A stretch of 64,000 nt of DNA from positions 124,001 to 188,000 of the forward strand of contig NZ_JAGKTL010000002.1 in NCBI RefSeq assembly GCF_017908595.1, given 5' to 3'. The stretch comes from Rhodothermus bifroesti. Lineage in GTDB: Bacteria; Bacteroidota; Rhodothermia; Rhodothermales; Rhodothermaceae. Made by a program: the position numbers and the translations under genes. Position 1 is the first letter of the stretch. Each line of letters opens with the position of its first letter. The notes below the pieces were generated by a model. That model searched no databases. It was not told where the DNA came from and saw nothing but the letters and a program-made list of their open reading frames with translations. This document shows, one piece after another, positions 44,004 to 52,881 of the stretch.

Positions 44004-44504
44004 ATGAAAGGGCACGTGCTTGTTCTGAATCAGGACTTCAGCGTGCTCACGGTGTGCAGCGTCGAGCGCGCGCTTATCCTGGTTTTTTTGCAAAAGGCAG
44101 AGGTGGTAGAGGCCTATGCGGATCGGTTTGTGCGTTCCCCTAGTCTTCAGTTTCCTTGGCCTAGTGTGGTTCGGCTTAAAGGATATGTGCGCGTGCCTTA
44201 CAAGCACATCATGCTCAGTCGCAAGAACATTTTGCGCCGGGATCGCTACCGTTGCCAGTATTGTGGCAGTCGTGAAAACCTAACGGTTGACCATGTCATT
44301 CCACGCTCACGCGGCGGGAAAGATACGTGGGAAAACTTGGTGACGGCCTGCACGCGCTGCAACAACCGCAAAGGGAATCGGACGCCAGAAGAAGCCGGCA
44401 TGCAACTCCGCAGTCAGCCCTTCCGTCCCAGCCACATTATGTTTATTCGCGACTTTGTGGGCGTGATCGACGAGGCTTGGAAGCCGTATTTGTTTCTGGT
44501 TTGA
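44004..44504 (+). CDS. HNH endonuclease family protein
   Basis: 166 residues from the ATG at 44004. The C-terminal HNH domain has RDRYRCQYCGS and CTRCNNRKGNR as the two zinc-knuckle pairs, with LTVDHVIPRSRGGKDTWEN between them holding the catalytic His and Asn. The N-terminal 80 residues (VLVLNQDFSVLTVCSVERAL) belong to the common stand-alone bacterial HNH family, which is widespread outside mobile elements and of unknown role. The 212 bases upstream hold no other gene I can support. Confidence 0.9.
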   Translation: MKGHVLVLNQDFSVLTVCSVERALILVFLQKAEVVEAYADRFVRSPSLQFPWPSVVRLKGYVRVPYKHIMLSRKNILRRDRYRCQYCGSRENLTVDHVIPRSRGGKDTWENLVTACTRCNNRKGNRTPEEAGMQLRSQPFRPSHIMFIRDFVGVIDEAWKPYLFLV

Positions 44505-44596
44505 AGTCTAAAAATCCGCGTAGGCTAAACCGATTGACCAAAGGATCGTTTGGAGGGTTTAGATTATCCTTCCAATCCACTTAGCTTGTACGCGTT

Positions 44597-45079
44597 GTGA
44601 CCACACCGATGGTTCGATGGATTGCGCGGGCCTTGTGGCTAGCACCTGCTTTGCTTTTTGCGCTTGCGGTATACCAGGCCTGGGTGGCTTATGCGCTACA
44701 CCGCACCTGGACGGAAGGCATTCCGGCGGTGGCTGCCATCACAGCGCTGGAGATTTCGCAGCGCATGGATGTTACCTACGACTACGTAAACCTGCGGGTG
44801 CATTTGCCCGACGGTCGGCTGTTGGAGCGTGAAAAGCTCAGTCTACCGCATACGCTGGCTCCTCTGCTGCGCGGGCGCGACTCGGTGCAGGTGCGCGTGC
44901 GCCCTGAGTCTCCCGAAGATCTAGTGATTGTTGATTTAGCCCGGGCCCAGTGGCGTATGGCAGCCATTCAGGCGATTATGAGTTTACTAGGCGGGGCTGT
45001 GTTTGCCTTCGGCGTAGGGTGGTGGAATCGGCTGCTGCGGCGGCAAGGCGACCCAGCGTTGCGCGCGCCAGAATCATGA
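44597..45079 (+). CDS. DUF3592-like membrane protein
   Basis: 160 residues from a GTG at 44597 (or the ATG at 44609). Two membrane helices, residues about 10-32 (WLAPALLFALAVYQAWVAY) and 118-140 (AIQAIMSLLGGAVFAFGVGW), enclose a beta-strand-rich loop with VTYDYVNLRVHLPDGRLL and VRVRPESPEDLVI. This layout is that of DUF3592 proteins; function unknown. The PLP decarboxylase gene follows 13 bases later on the same strand, so they may be co-transcribed. Confidence 0.68.
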   Translation: MTTPMVRWIARALWLAPALLFALAVYQAWVAYALHRTWTEGIPAVAAITALEISQRMDVTYDYVNLRVHLPDGRLLEREKLSLPHTLAPLLRGRDSVQVRVRPESPEDLVIVDLARAQWRMAAIQAIMSLLGGAVFAFGVGWWNRLLRRQGDPALRAPES

Positions 45080-45092
45080 CGTTACAACGGTC

Positions 45093-46493
45093 ATGGATCT
45101 TACGGTTTGGTTATCACAGCTTGTTACAGCCATTCGGCATTGGGAAGCTTCGTGGGGTGCCTATATGCCGCATCCTGCCATGCGGGTAGAGGCAGAAGCG
45201 TTGCAAACGGCGCTTGAGCAGTACTTAGAGCGGCTGCGGGGGAATTATCCGTTTTTCCATCCGCGCTATGCCGGGCAGATGCTTAAGCCGCCGCATCCAG
45301 TGGCGGTGATCGGCTATTTGGCGGCTCAGCTCATCAATCCCAACAACCATGCCCTGGACGGTGGTCCGCCAACCGGTCAGATGGAAAAAGAAGTGGTACA
45401 AGCGTTGGCGGCCATGTTGCATTTTCCGGAGACGGCACTGGGGCATCTAACCGGAGGGGGAACGATGGCTAACCTAGAGGCGCTTTGGGTGGCGCGTTGC
45501 CTCCATCCGGATCGGGCAGTGGCTTTTTCGCAGGAGGCGCACTACACGCATGCCCGCATGAGCGCGCTCCTGCAACTTGAAGCCATAGAGCTCCCTGTAG
45601 ATGCTGAAGGACGCATGGACCTGGAAGCGCTAGAGGCGGCATTGCGCACAGGCCGCATCGGTACCGTGGTCCTAACAGCCGGCACAACGGGTCGGGGCGT
45701 GGTGGATCCGATTGCTGATGCCCTAAGGCTTTGTCAGGACTACGGCTGCCGTGTCCATGTGGATGCGGCTTATGGGGGTTTTTTTGCACTGCTGGCCCAT
45801 GCCCAAGCGTCTGAACTTGGAGAGGCGACCGCCCGGCACCTGCGCGCGCTGGCAGCATGCGATTCGGTAGCGATTGACCCTCACAAACACGGCTTGCAGC
45901 CCTACGGCTGTGGTGCAATTCTTTTCCGGGATCCTTCTGTAGGCCGTTTTTATCAACATGATTCTCCCTACACCTACTTTACCTCGGAAGCGTTGCATCT
46001 GGGCGAGATCAGCTTGGAATGCTCACGGCCTGGGGCAGCTGCAGGGGCGCTTTGGCTGACGTTACAGGTACTGCCTTTAGCTGCTGATCGGGGACTGGGG
46101 CCCATCCTGGCTGCTTGCTTGCGGGCAGCGCGCCGCTGGGCAGCGTTAATCGAAGCCTCCGAAGAGCTACGCCTAGTACAGTTACCGGAGTTGGACATTT
46201 TGACGTTCTATCCGGTGCCACCCTCGCTTACGGCATCGGCTGTTGATGCCCTTAGCCAACGCTTGTTTCAAGTAGCAATGGAGGAACCAGAAGATCCGGT
46301 GTTTCTTAGCGTATTGCGACTACAGGCCGAAGGCTTGCGCGTGCGATATCCAGCGTTGGTGGTGGATCGTCCGCAAGTGCGCGTTTTGCGCAGTGTACTC
46401 ATGAAGCCGGAGCATGAAGACTACGTGCCGCACCTGCATGAGCGACTGCAGGTGTTGGTACGTCGCCTGCAACCGCGCACATCCTATGCGTGA
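45093..46493 (+). CDS. PLP-dependent group II amino-acid decarboxylase
   Basis: 466 residues. Fold-type I PLP enzyme of the glutamate/tyrosine/aspartate decarboxylase group. GGTMANLEAL is the phosphate loop, VHVDAAYGGF provides the PLP-pyridine Asp, and DPHKHGLQPYGCG holds the Schiff-base Lys265. N-terminal HPRYAGQM and NPNNHALDGGP are typical of aspartate/tyrosine-type members. Aspartate decarboxylation to beta-alanine would serve pantothenate synthesis, but the substrate is not certain. It overlaps the start of rlmB by eight bases. Confidence 0.88.
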   Translation: MDLTVWLSQLVTAIRHWEASWGAYMPHPAMRVEAEALQTALEQYLERLRGNYPFFHPRYAGQMLKPPHPVAVIGYLAAQLINPNNHALDGGPPTGQMEKEVVQALAAMLHFPETALGHLTGGGTMANLEALWVARCLHPDRAVAFSQEAHYTHARMSALLQLEAIELPVDAEGRMDLEALEAALRTGRIGTVVLTAGTTGRGVVDPIADALRLCQDYGCRVHVDAAYGGFFALLAHAQASELGEATARHLRALAACDSVAIDPHKHGLQPYGCGAILFRDPSVGRFYQHDSPYTYFTSEALHLGEISLECSRPGAAAGALWLTLQVLPLAADRGLGPILAACLRAARRWAALIEASEELRLVQLPELDILTFYPVPPSLTASAVDALSQRLFQVAMEEPEDPVFLSVLRLQAEGLRVRYPALVVDRPQVRVLRSVLMKPEHEDYVPHLHERLQVLVRRLQPRTSYA

Positions 46494-47244
46494 GGAGATC
46501 GATCGCTTGGTCGGCCGCAATCCAGTGCGTGAAGCGCTGGAGCAGGCGGAAACGCGCGTGGAGAAGGTCCTCTTGCAAGAAGGTGCTGGGGGTCCTGCGA
46601 TCGAAGCAATCCGCAGGGCGGCTGCCGCTCGAGGCATTCCAGTGCAAACGGTGCCTAAGGCGCGTTTAGATCGGTTGGTGCCTGGTGCCACGCACCAAGG
46701 CGTTGTAGCGCTGATCGCACCAGTGGCTTACTGGGATTTGGAAGACCTGCTCGCTACAGTAGCCCCAAGCCCAGAGCTGGTTACTGCACACCGTCCCCTG
46801 TTGCTCGCCTTGGATCAGATTGAAGACCCACATAACTATGGCGCCATTTTGCGGACGGCTGTCGCTGCCGGGGTATCCGGCGTGATTGTGCCCCGCCACC
46901 ACATGGCTCCCCTAAGTGCTGTGGCCGTAAAAGCCAGCGCTGGTGCAGCCCTACGCCTGCCAATTGCTCGGGTCACGAACCTGGCCGAAGCGCTTGAATC
47001 CTTAAAATCTTACGGTTTCTGGATTGCCGGTGCTAGCCCACAAGGACAGATAACCCTTTGGGAAATGGACTGGCACCGACCGCTCGTTTTGGTGCTGGGC
47101 AACGAAGGGCGCGGTTTACGCCCTCGCGTTGCCCAGACCTGCGATGTGCTGGTTTCGATCCCGCTACGCGGCCCCGTAGCCTCACTGAACGTATCGGTCG
47201 CCGCTGGCATTTTGCTTTTTGCGGCGATTCGGGAGCGCCCTTAG
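46486..47244 (+). CDS. rlmB: 23S rRNA (guanosine-2'-O-)-methyltransferase RlmB (SpoU family)
   Basis: 252 residues from the ATG at 46486. The trefoil-knot SPOUT enzyme methylates G2251 of 23S rRNA. An N-terminal substrate-binding domain (LVGRNPVREALEQAETRVEK) is followed by the three SpoU motifs: ALDQIEDPHNYGAILRTA, LVLGNEGRGLRP and PLRGPVASLNVSVAAGILL. The earlier in-frame ATG at 46414 lies inside the decarboxylase gene and is not needed. Its stop is interlocked with the stop of the convergent small gene. The exact rRNA site is inferred from the family. Confidence 0.9.
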   Translation: MREEIDRLVGRNPVREALEQAETRVEKVLLQEGAGGPAIEAIRRAAAARGIPVQTVPKARLDRLVPGATHQGVVALIAPVAYWDLEDLLATVAPSPELVTAHRPLLLALDQIEDPHNYGAILRTAVAAGVSGVIVPRHHMAPLSAVAVKASAGAALRLPIARVTNLAEALESLKSYGFWIAGASPQGQITLWEMDWHRPLVLVLGNEGRGLRPRVAQTCDVLVSIPLRGPVASLNVSVAAGILLFAAIRERP

Positions 47245-47492
47245 TGCTGTCCGTTCCCGCGATAGACAATCTTGCGGATGGTGTCGAACTGCAGGTAAGG
47301 GTACTCCTCCTGAATCCGTTCGATAGCATCGTAGGCCGGTATGTTCTGCGCGCGAAGCTGGCGAAAGCGCTGCCGGATGCAATAATCGCGAACGCCTTTC
47401 TCATCCAGCAGATCGTGTTCGACCAGCATCTGATACACCTCGTCGCTGATCAGATCGGCAAGCGGGTTGTGGTGTTTTACAAGGGCTTCCAT
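47241..47492 (-). CDS. Small conserved-looking helical protein
   Basis: 83 residues from the ATG at 47492. It is rich in charged and aromatic residues, with a helical middle (RDYCIRQRFRQLRAQN) and an ending 'ERIQEEYPYLQFDTIRKIVY' that resembles a helix-turn-helix-like unit. I do not recognise the family. The stop TAA (47241-47243) overlaps the rlmB stop TAG (47242-47244) on the other strand. I chose this start because the longer frame to 47627 has no protein-like character. Confidence 0.65.
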   Translation of the reverse strand: MEALVKHHNPLADLISDEVYQMLVEHDLLDEKGVRDYCIRQRFRQLRAQNIPAYDAIERIQEEYPYLQFDTIRKIVYRGNGQH

Positions 47493-47639
47493 AGGTCCGG
47501 CTGCTGGTGAAGGTGAACAAAAAGAGCATGGCTGCGCGACAGCTAAAGTGTAAACAAACCCGGAAGCATTTTCATGCAGAACGAGGTGAACGGTCAGTAA
47601 AGGTGAATAAGCCGCAAAGAGCGCCAAGTGAGCCGTTGT

Positions 47640-48698
47640 TCAGTGCGTATTGGAAGGGCTTTGGGTGGATTTTGAAAACGCTTCTAGTTCAACCATTGCC
47701 CGCCACCCTGTGCCTTGAAGCAATAAACAACCAAAACCGATTACGGTGTAAATCACCATCTGTGCACCATGTGCTAGTACGGCGTAAGTAACTGCTGGTC
47801 CTTGAGGCACTCCAAAGACGTGTACCAAGGTTTGTACGGTGATGTAATGATAGGAGCCCAGTCCACCAGGCACAGGCAAGGCAACGCCTACAGCACCCAA
47901 CACAACCAGCACCCAGGCATCCCAAAGCGTCAGCTGGTAAGGTCCGGCAAGATGCAGCATTATTAGCGGCAGATAGGCCATCGGGATATAGCATATCCAC
48001 ATGGCTAAGGTGCTTAGCAGTAAGGCAGCTGGGCGACCTGTGCGGTTGAGTGTTAGCAGGCCCTGAGTAAAGGCCTCTAAGAAGATTTTTATTCGCCCTA
48101 CCCAACGCTTTTCGCGGTGTTGCTGCCATAAGTATCTCAAAATGAGGAAACATAACCCCAGGCCTATGGCAAGCAGTACCGCGAGGTGCCACTGGCTAAA
48201 GACTGGTGCAATAAACAGCCGATAGACAATGCCCCATCGTTCTAGCAAGAGGATCCCAACGCTAAAAAGCGCCACAAGTAAGGTGGCAATGTCTAAAAGT
48301 CGTTCTCCTGCCACGGTGCCTAGCGTGCTACTTAAGCGCATGCCGCTACGTTGGCGCAAGACGGCCGCACGTGCCAGTTCGCCCAGCCTAGGGGCAGCAT
48401 AGTTGACCATATAGCCAATCATGAGTGCGGCAAAGGCTTCCCCCAGGCGGATGCTTGAAGGATGCTTGGAGTCCGAAAGAGCATTCAGCAGCAAACGCCA
48501 TCGCCAGGCTCTTAAAACAAGCGTCAGCACCATGAGCCCCACCAGGGGCAACAGCAAACCGTACTGGGCAGTTTTGAGCTCATTCCAAATCTGCGCTAAA
48601 GCTACACCACGAAGGGCCAGATAGAGCAAAATGCCAGCAAGGGCAAAGCTCCCTAACCGAAAAAGCCAGGCACGATAGGCAGTACTTAGGCGCGACAT
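47640..48698 (-). CDS. Flippase-like integral membrane protein (LPG-synthase TM family)
   Basis: 352 residues with about eight hydrophobic helices. Signature phrases: 'LVLRAWRWRLLLNAL', YMVNYAAPRLGELARAAVL and VAGERLLDIATLL, then a C-terminal LPVPGGLGSYHYI, all of the UPF0104/lysylphosphatidylglycerol-synthetase-TM family. Relatives move or modify lipids; no aminoacyltransferase domain is attached here, so lipid transport or a glycosyltransferase-like role is possible. It starts two bases after the lolA stop and is the last gene of the thpR–lolA–flippase run. Confidence 0.85.
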   Translation of the reverse strand: MSRLSTAYRAWLFRLGSFALAGILLYLALRGVALAQIWNELKTAQYGLLLPLVGLMVLTLVLRAWRWRLLLNALSDSKHPSSIRLGEAFAALMIGYMVNYAAPRLGELARAAVLRQRSGMRLSSTLGTVAGERLLDIATLLVALFSVGILLLERWGIVYRLFIAPVFSQWHLAVLLAIGLGLCFLILRYLWQQHREKRWVGRIKIFLEAFTQGLLTLNRTGRPAALLLSTLAMWICYIPMAYLPLIMLHLAGPYQLTLWDAWVLVVLGAVGVALPVPGGLGSYHYITVQTLVHVFGVPQGPAVTYAVLAHGAQMVIYTVIGFGCLLLQGTGWRAMVELEAFSKSTQSPSNTH

Positions 48699-48700
48699 AC

Positions 48701-49369
48701 TTACTCTCGCAAATCTACAATCTCAACGCCTGAAGGAGGGTGAAACGTGAACGCGTCATTAGGCACGACTGGGTTAAAGCGAATGTCGGTTAGCATAAAC
48801 GTTAGATGGGTCTCGTTCACGTCGCGCACTTCCAGCCGCGTTATGGCTAGGTCTCGGTCTCGTACCCATAGGGTTACTTCTTGCACCGCTGCATCGCGCT
48901 GGCGAGGTCGTAAACGCAGCCGGTAATGCCGCTCGCCCTGGTAACGCACCGTCTCTCCTCCTTCAACATTGTAGCGCTCTGGGTAACGCACAAGAAATTC
49001 GTGCAGCGAGAAAGCAGTTTCGTCAACTACGTAGCGGTTCATCACCACCTGGCGGGTTTCCGGTAGGTAAACCCAGGTGGTCTGGCCATCGGTAACCAAA
49101 AGCTGGCGGGGCGTTTCAATGCGGTAACGGTCGCCTGAGAGCAACAATGTGCCTTTTAGCGTATCGCCGCCGTTGGCATAGGGAGTTTGCGTAATTTGAA
49201 TAAAGGAAGCCTGCAGGGCTTTGAGTTGCGCGTAGCGCTCCCGTAAGCGCTCCATCACCTGCCGGGCAGGCGACTGTGCTTGAAGCGGAAGGGTGTAAAG
49301 CAGAACCAACCCAAACAAGACCCATAGGCCTCGGTTATGCCTGTAGCGGAAACTGTTGTAGCGAAACAT
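48701..49369 (-). CDS. lolA: LolA-like outer-membrane lipoprotein carrier
   Basis: 222 residues. Periplasmic chaperone that carries lipoproteins to the outer membrane. Signal peptide (LWVLFGLVLLYTLPLQAQ), then the beta-barrel-like LolA body with QASFIQITQTP, GTLLLSGDRYRIETP and 'DGQTTWVYLPETRQVV'. The start at 49369 is decided by a strong AAGGAG six bases upstream (complement of 49376-49381), unusual in this window where clear Shine-Dalgarno sites are rare; the longer frame to 49459 lies inside thpR. The first 35 bases overlap the thpR tail. Confidence 0.88.
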   Translation of the reverse strand: MFRYNSFRYRHNRGLWVLFGLVLLYTLPLQAQSPARQVMERLRERYAQLKALQASFIQITQTPYANGGDTLKGTLLLSGDRYRIETPRQLLVTDGQTTWVYLPETRQVVMNRYVVDETAFSLHEFLVRYPERYNVEGGETVRYQGERHYRLRLRPRQRDAAVQEVTLWVRDRDLAITRLEVRDVNETHLTFMLTDIRFNPVVPNDAFTFHPPSGVEIVDLRE

Positions 49370-49880
49370 AGCGAGCTCCTTGAGGATGCAAGTGGCTTTC
49401 AAAAAGCGTAAAATGGGCCACGCTAAACGGCTCGAGGGAGAAGTTCTGGTAGCGCTCAAGGAACAGGCGTACCCTTGTAGGCGCGACCTGTTTCAGCCGG
49501 GCGAGGGTAATGTGCGGGTGAAAGGGCTTAGGCTCGGGCGCAAACCCTAAGTCCACAACGCGCCGCTCAATCTCTGCCTGTAAGGTGCGCAGTGGCGCTG
49601 CAGGGTCTACCGCTGCTGCGAGCACGCGGGGACGCGTGGGTGAGGGAAAGACCACAAGACCGCGAATATGAAGCCAAAAAGCCGGAAGTCTAATGTCCGC
49701 TAGCGTGTGCTCTAGGGCAGGCAACACTTTTTCTTCGACCTGGCCCAAGAAACGGAGTGTCAGGTGAAATTGTTCAGGAGTAGCCCAACGGGCTTTCCAG
49801 GAAGGATCCCGGAGGGTATAAAGACGGTGCCGATGCGCTTCAGGCACTTCTAAGGCAATGAATAAGCGCAACGAACCCAT
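49335..49880 (-). CDS. thpR: RNA 2',3'-cyclic phosphodiesterase (2H family)
   Basis: 181 residues. Opens 2',3'-cyclic phosphates, as on tRNA halves. The two HxT motifs are clear: HLTLRFLG near residue 40 and HITLARLK near residue 125. N-terminal RLFIALEVPEAH is the usual family start. Its start codon shares bases with that of the divergent molybdenum-carrier-like gene (CATG at 49878-49881). It begins the run thpR–lolA–flippase. Confidence 0.9.
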   Translation of the reverse strand: MGSLRLFIALEVPEAHRHRLYTLRDPSWKARWATPEQFHLTLRFLGQVEEKVLPALEHTLADIRLPAFWLHIRGLVVFPSPTRPRVLAAAVDPAAPLRTLQAEIERRVVDLGFAPEPKPFHPHITLARLKQVAPTRVRLFLERYQNFSLEPFSVAHFTLFESHLHPQGARYVSLQQFPLQA

Positions 49881-50346
49881 GCTACGGATAGAAAAAGTTG
49901 TTTCTGGTGGACAGACCGGTGTCGATCGCGCAGCGCTCGACGCAGCACGCTCGGCTGGAGTTCCAGTAGGCGGTTGGTGTCCTAAAGGACGTTGGGCCGA
50001 AGATGGTGTGATTCCACCACACTATCCGCTTCAGGAAACGCCTTTGCCTGACCCTTCACAGCGCACAGCCTGGAACGTACGGGATAGCGAGGCCACGCTC
50101 ATTTTACACCCTGGAGGGCCGCTGCGGGGCGGGACAGCCCAAACCGAACGCGAAGCCCGTCAACAGGGTAAGCCTGTGCTGGTGCTTGCGTTGGATCGCC
50201 CTGTAGAGCAATTGGTGTCGGACATCCGTCAATGGCTTGAAGCCCATCGCGTTCGCGTACTTAACGTGGCTGGCCCTCGCGAAAGCCAGGCCCCTGGCAT
50301 TTACCAACGTGCCTATGAGGTGTTGACTGCCCTGTTTCATTCTTGA
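49879..50346 (+). CDS. Putative molybdenum carrier (MoCo-carrier-like)
   Basis: 155 residues from the ATG at 49879, which matches the family start (LRIEKVVSGGQTGVDRAALD); an earlier ATG at 49858 adds seven residues. The Rossmann-type fold has the nucleotide-like loop SGGQTGVDR, then GGWCPKGRWAEDG and ILHPGGPLRGGT, as in the molybdenum-cofactor-carrier and YpsA-like families. Real ligands are uncertain. It is head to head with thpR and its last ten bases overlap the convergent small membrane gene. Confidence 0.82.
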   Translation: MLRIEKVVSGGQTGVDRAALDAARSAGVPVGGWCPKGRWAEDGVIPPHYPLQETPLPDPSQRTAWNVRDSEATLILHPGGPLRGGTAQTEREARQQGKPVLVLALDRPVEQLVSDIRQWLEAHRVRVLNVAGPRESQAPGIYQRAYEVLTALFHS

Positions 50347-50630
50347 TTTAGGGTGTCAGGGTGAGGCCGATGGCGATGCAGATCTTCACCCCGGGCTACG
50401 CGTTGCGCAGCGCGTAAAAACAACGCTACACTGGCCGTGGTGCATAGCAGCACAAAGCCAAGCATAGGAATCCACAATGGCGCCTCGGCACTACCTTGGC
50501 GGGCTAAGATGTGGGGATAACGCACCGCCTTGTCGGCCAGCCAGAGCGCTATGGTCAAGCCCAGGACACCAAACAATAACGCGGCGCCTTGTAGCAGACG
50601 TACCTGTCGGCGGATTTCAGGCGAAAGCAT
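50337..50630 (-). CDS. Small two-helix membrane protein downstream of hisF
   Basis: 97 residues. Two hydrophobic helices (about 15-32, [19 protein letters not shown], and 50-70, [19 protein letters not shown]), then a basic, His-rich tail ([11 protein letters not shown]). I do not recognise a family; the hydrophobicity and good overlap with neighbours make it likely real. The start lies 14 bases inside hisF on the same strand, so it is probably the last gene of the his operon without taking part in histidine synthesis. Confidence 0.65.
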   Translation of the reverse strand: MLSPEIRRQVRLLQGAALLFGVLGLTIALWLADKAVRYPHILARQGSAEAPLWIPMLGFVLLCTTASVALFLRAAQRVARGEDLHRHRPHPDTLNQE

Positions 50631-51408
50631 CGACCGTTTCGGCTAAACGTACGGGAATGCCGGCCCGGTGGAGGTAAAGCTTGGCCTCTTGGATGGTATA
50701 CTTGCGAAAGTGAAAGATCGAAGCGGCCAGCACAGCATCGGCTTGGCCTTCGATAAAAGCCTGGCGCAGGTGTTCCAGCGTGCCAGCACCTCCTGAAGCG
50801 ATAACCGGAATGGATACGGCGTTGCTGATAGCACGAAGCAATTCCAGGTCGTAGCCGTCCTGGGTCCCATCCCGATCCATCGAGGTAACGAGCAGCTCTC
50901 CGGCACCGCGTGCTTCAGCTTCCTGTGCCCAAGCGACAGCATCCAGGCCTGTAGGACGGCGTCCTCCGTGCGTGTAGACTTCCCAGCGGGGCGGATGGTC
51001 GGCCACACGCCGGGCATCGATGGCTACCACAATGCACTGGCTACCAAAGGCCTTGGCGCCGGCTGTGATCAGTTCTGGATTACGAATGGCGGCCGAGTTG
51101 ATCGATACCTTATCGGCTCCTGCCTCGAGCATGGCGTGCAGGTCTTCGAGCGTGCGCAGCCCACCACCCACCGTAAGCGGAATGAACACCTGGTCAGCTG
51201 TGCGACGCACCACTTCGTGCAGGATCGCCCGGTTTTCGTGGGTGGCCGTGATGTCCAAAAACACGAGCTCGTCGGCGCCGGCGGCATCGTAAAAGCGGGC
51301 TTGCTCGACGGGATCGCCGGCATCAACCAGGTCAACAAACTGCACTCCTTTGACCACGCGGCCGTGGTCGACGTCCAGGCAAGGAATAATGCGGCGTGCT
51401 AGCGGCAT
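50617..51408 (-). CDS. hisF: Imidazole glycerol phosphate synthase, cyclase subunit
   Basis: 263 residues. (beta/alpha)8 barrel that, with HisH, turns PRFAR and ammonia into imidazole-glycerol phosphate and AICAR. Catalytic Asp in [16 protein letters not shown] near residue 12 and the second Asp in [13 protein letters not shown] near residue 130. Phosphate-binding loops [11 protein letters not shown] and [11 protein letters not shown] are clear. It lies five bases after hisA. Confidence 0.95.
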   Translation of the reverse strand: MPLARRIIPCLDVDHGRVVKGVQFVDLVDAGDPVEQARFYDAAGADELVFLDITATHENRAILHEVVRRTADQVFIPLTVGGGLRTLEDLHAMLEAGADKVSINSAAIRNPELITAGAKAFGSQCIVVAIDARRVADHPPRWEVYTHGGRRPTGLDAVAWAQEAEARGAGELLVTSMDRDGTQDGYDLELLRAISNAVSIPVIASGGAGTLEHLRQAFIEGQADAVLAASIFHFRKYTIQEAKLYLHRAGIPVRLAETVDAFA

Positions 51409-51413
51409 AGGGT

Positions 51414-52205
51414 TTAGGGCAGCGTCACATCTCGTTTAAGCGGGGCCGTGGAGAAGCGCGTCAGGTCGACCTCATCTTTATGGTGCCAGCACCAGAACTG
51501 CTGGCAGGGGAAGCGATTTTCATAAAGCGCGCGGCCGATAATGACTGAGTCAACCCGATAGGGTTCCAGTTCCTGCAGGCGCATCAGGTCGCGGTAGCCG
51601 CTTACGCCTCCAGAAGCGGTGATGCGGGCTTTTTGGAGCCGCCTTCCTAATGCACGGTACATTTCAATGTTGGGGCCTTCGAGCGTACCATCGCGGCTGA
51701 TATCGGTGTAGACAAAGCGGCGCACGCCACGCTGCTCCATGTCTAGGGCCAGGGCGATGGCATCAACGCCGCTGCCCGATGTCCAACCTTCAATGCGCAC
51801 CTCCCCATCCCGGGCGTCGATACCCACAACAATGCGGCTACAGCCATAGCGGGCCAAGGCTTCGGAAATGAGATCGGGCTCGCGTACCGCCGCCGTACCT
51901 AGTACAACACGGTAGACACCTTGCGCTAAGAGCGCTTCAATGTCTTCCAGCGTTCGGATGCCCCCGCCCACCTGCACCGGAATGTCCAGTGCCTGGCAAA
52001 TGGCGCCGATCACCTCCCGGTTATGGCCTTGGTTGCGGGCAGCATCCAGGTCGACCACGTGCAGTACCCGAGCATTTTGCACCCGCCAAAGCCGGGCCAT
52101 CTTGACCGGATCGTCGAAGTAGACCGTCTCCCGCTCATAGGATCCCTGGTACAGACGTACGCAGCGTCCTCCACGCAGATCGATGGCAGGGATCACCAGC
52201 AGCAT
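51414..52205 (-). CDS. hisA: Phosphoribosylformimino-AICAR-P isomerase
   Basis: 263 residues. Isomerises ProFAR to PRFAR, the substrate of HisF. Same barrel family as His[19 protein letters not shown] holds the first catalytic Asp, [14 protein letters not shown] the second; [13 protein letters not shown] and [11 protein letters not shown] bind phosphates. The C-terminal 25 residues ([17 protein letters not shown]) extend slightly beyond the usual HisA end. Forty-eight bases separate it from hisH. Confidence 0.94.
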   Translation of the reverse strand: MLLVIPAIDLRGGRCVRLYQGSYERETVYFDDPVKMARLWRVQNARVLHVVDLDAARNQGHNREVIGAICQALDIPVQVGGGIRTLEDIEALLAQGVYRVVLGTAAVREPDLISEALARYGCSRIVVGIDARDGEVRIEGWTSGSGVDAIALALDMEQRGVRRFVYTDISRDGTLEGPNIEMYRALGRRLQKARITASGGVSGYRDLMRLQELEPYRVDSVIIGRALYENRFPCQQFWCWHHKDEVDLTRFSTAPLKRDVTLP

Positions 52206-52253
52206 CGCATAAAAAATTCGTTTCGGTAGGCTTTTGTAAACTCTAAAGCGGTT

Positions 52254-52877
52254 CTAGAACAATAGATCCGCAAAATTCTTTAGGATGCGAAGACCATATT
52301 GCTGGCTTTTTTCAGGGTGAAACTGCACACCGAAGATGCGATCGCGTCCCACAATTGCGGGAAACGGTATGCCATAGGTGCTGCTGGCCAGCACATCCTC
52401 TGGACGGGTAGCAGCAGCATAGTAGGAATGCACAAAATAAAAAAATGCCCCCTCTGGGATCCCATCAAGCAACCCTCCAACCTGGTGGCGCGTGATGGTA
52501 TTCCAGCCCATATGCGGGATTTTCAGGCGCTGGCCATCGGGTGTGGTTTCGGGAAAGCGGATGACCCGACCCGGTAGCAGGCCCAGCCCTCGGTGGCGGC
52601 CGTGCTCTTCGCTTTCCTCGAAAAGCAGCTGCAGCCCAGCACACACCCCCAGGAGCGGTGTGCCGCGGTCGACTGCCTCCAAGATAGCCTGCTCTAGTCC
52701 ACGGCGACGAATCTCTGCTATGCACGCACCAAAGGCACCAACGCCTGGAAGCACCAGCCGCGTTGCCTGCCGCACCCGTTCTGGATCGTCGGTGCGGAGC
52801 ACCTCGACGCCCACGGCCTGGAATGCCTTCTCCAGCGAACGTAGGTTGCCTATGCCGTAGTCAATAATGGTGACCAT
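52254..52877 (-). CDS. hisH: Imidazole glycerol phosphate synthase, glutaminase subunit
   Basis: 207 residues. Class I glutamine amidotransferase supplying ammonia to HisF. IDYGIGNLRSLEKAF at the start is typical; the nucleophile is in LLGVCAGLQLLFE (the usual form is GICLGMQ), and the His/Glu of the triad are in GVQFHPEKSQ. Starts four bases after the proC stop. Confidence 0.94.
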   Translation of the reverse strand: MVTIIDYGIGNLRSLEKAFQAVGVEVLRTDDPERVRQATRLVLPGVGAFGACIAEIRRRGLEQAILEAVDRGTPLLGVCAGLQLLFEESEEHGRHRGLGLLPGRVIRFPETTPDGQRLKIPHMGWNTITRHQVGGLLDGIPEGAFFYFVHSYYAAATRPEDVLASSTYGIPFPAIVGRDRIFGVQFHPEKSQQYGLRILKNFADLLF

Positions 52878-52881
52878 GCGG

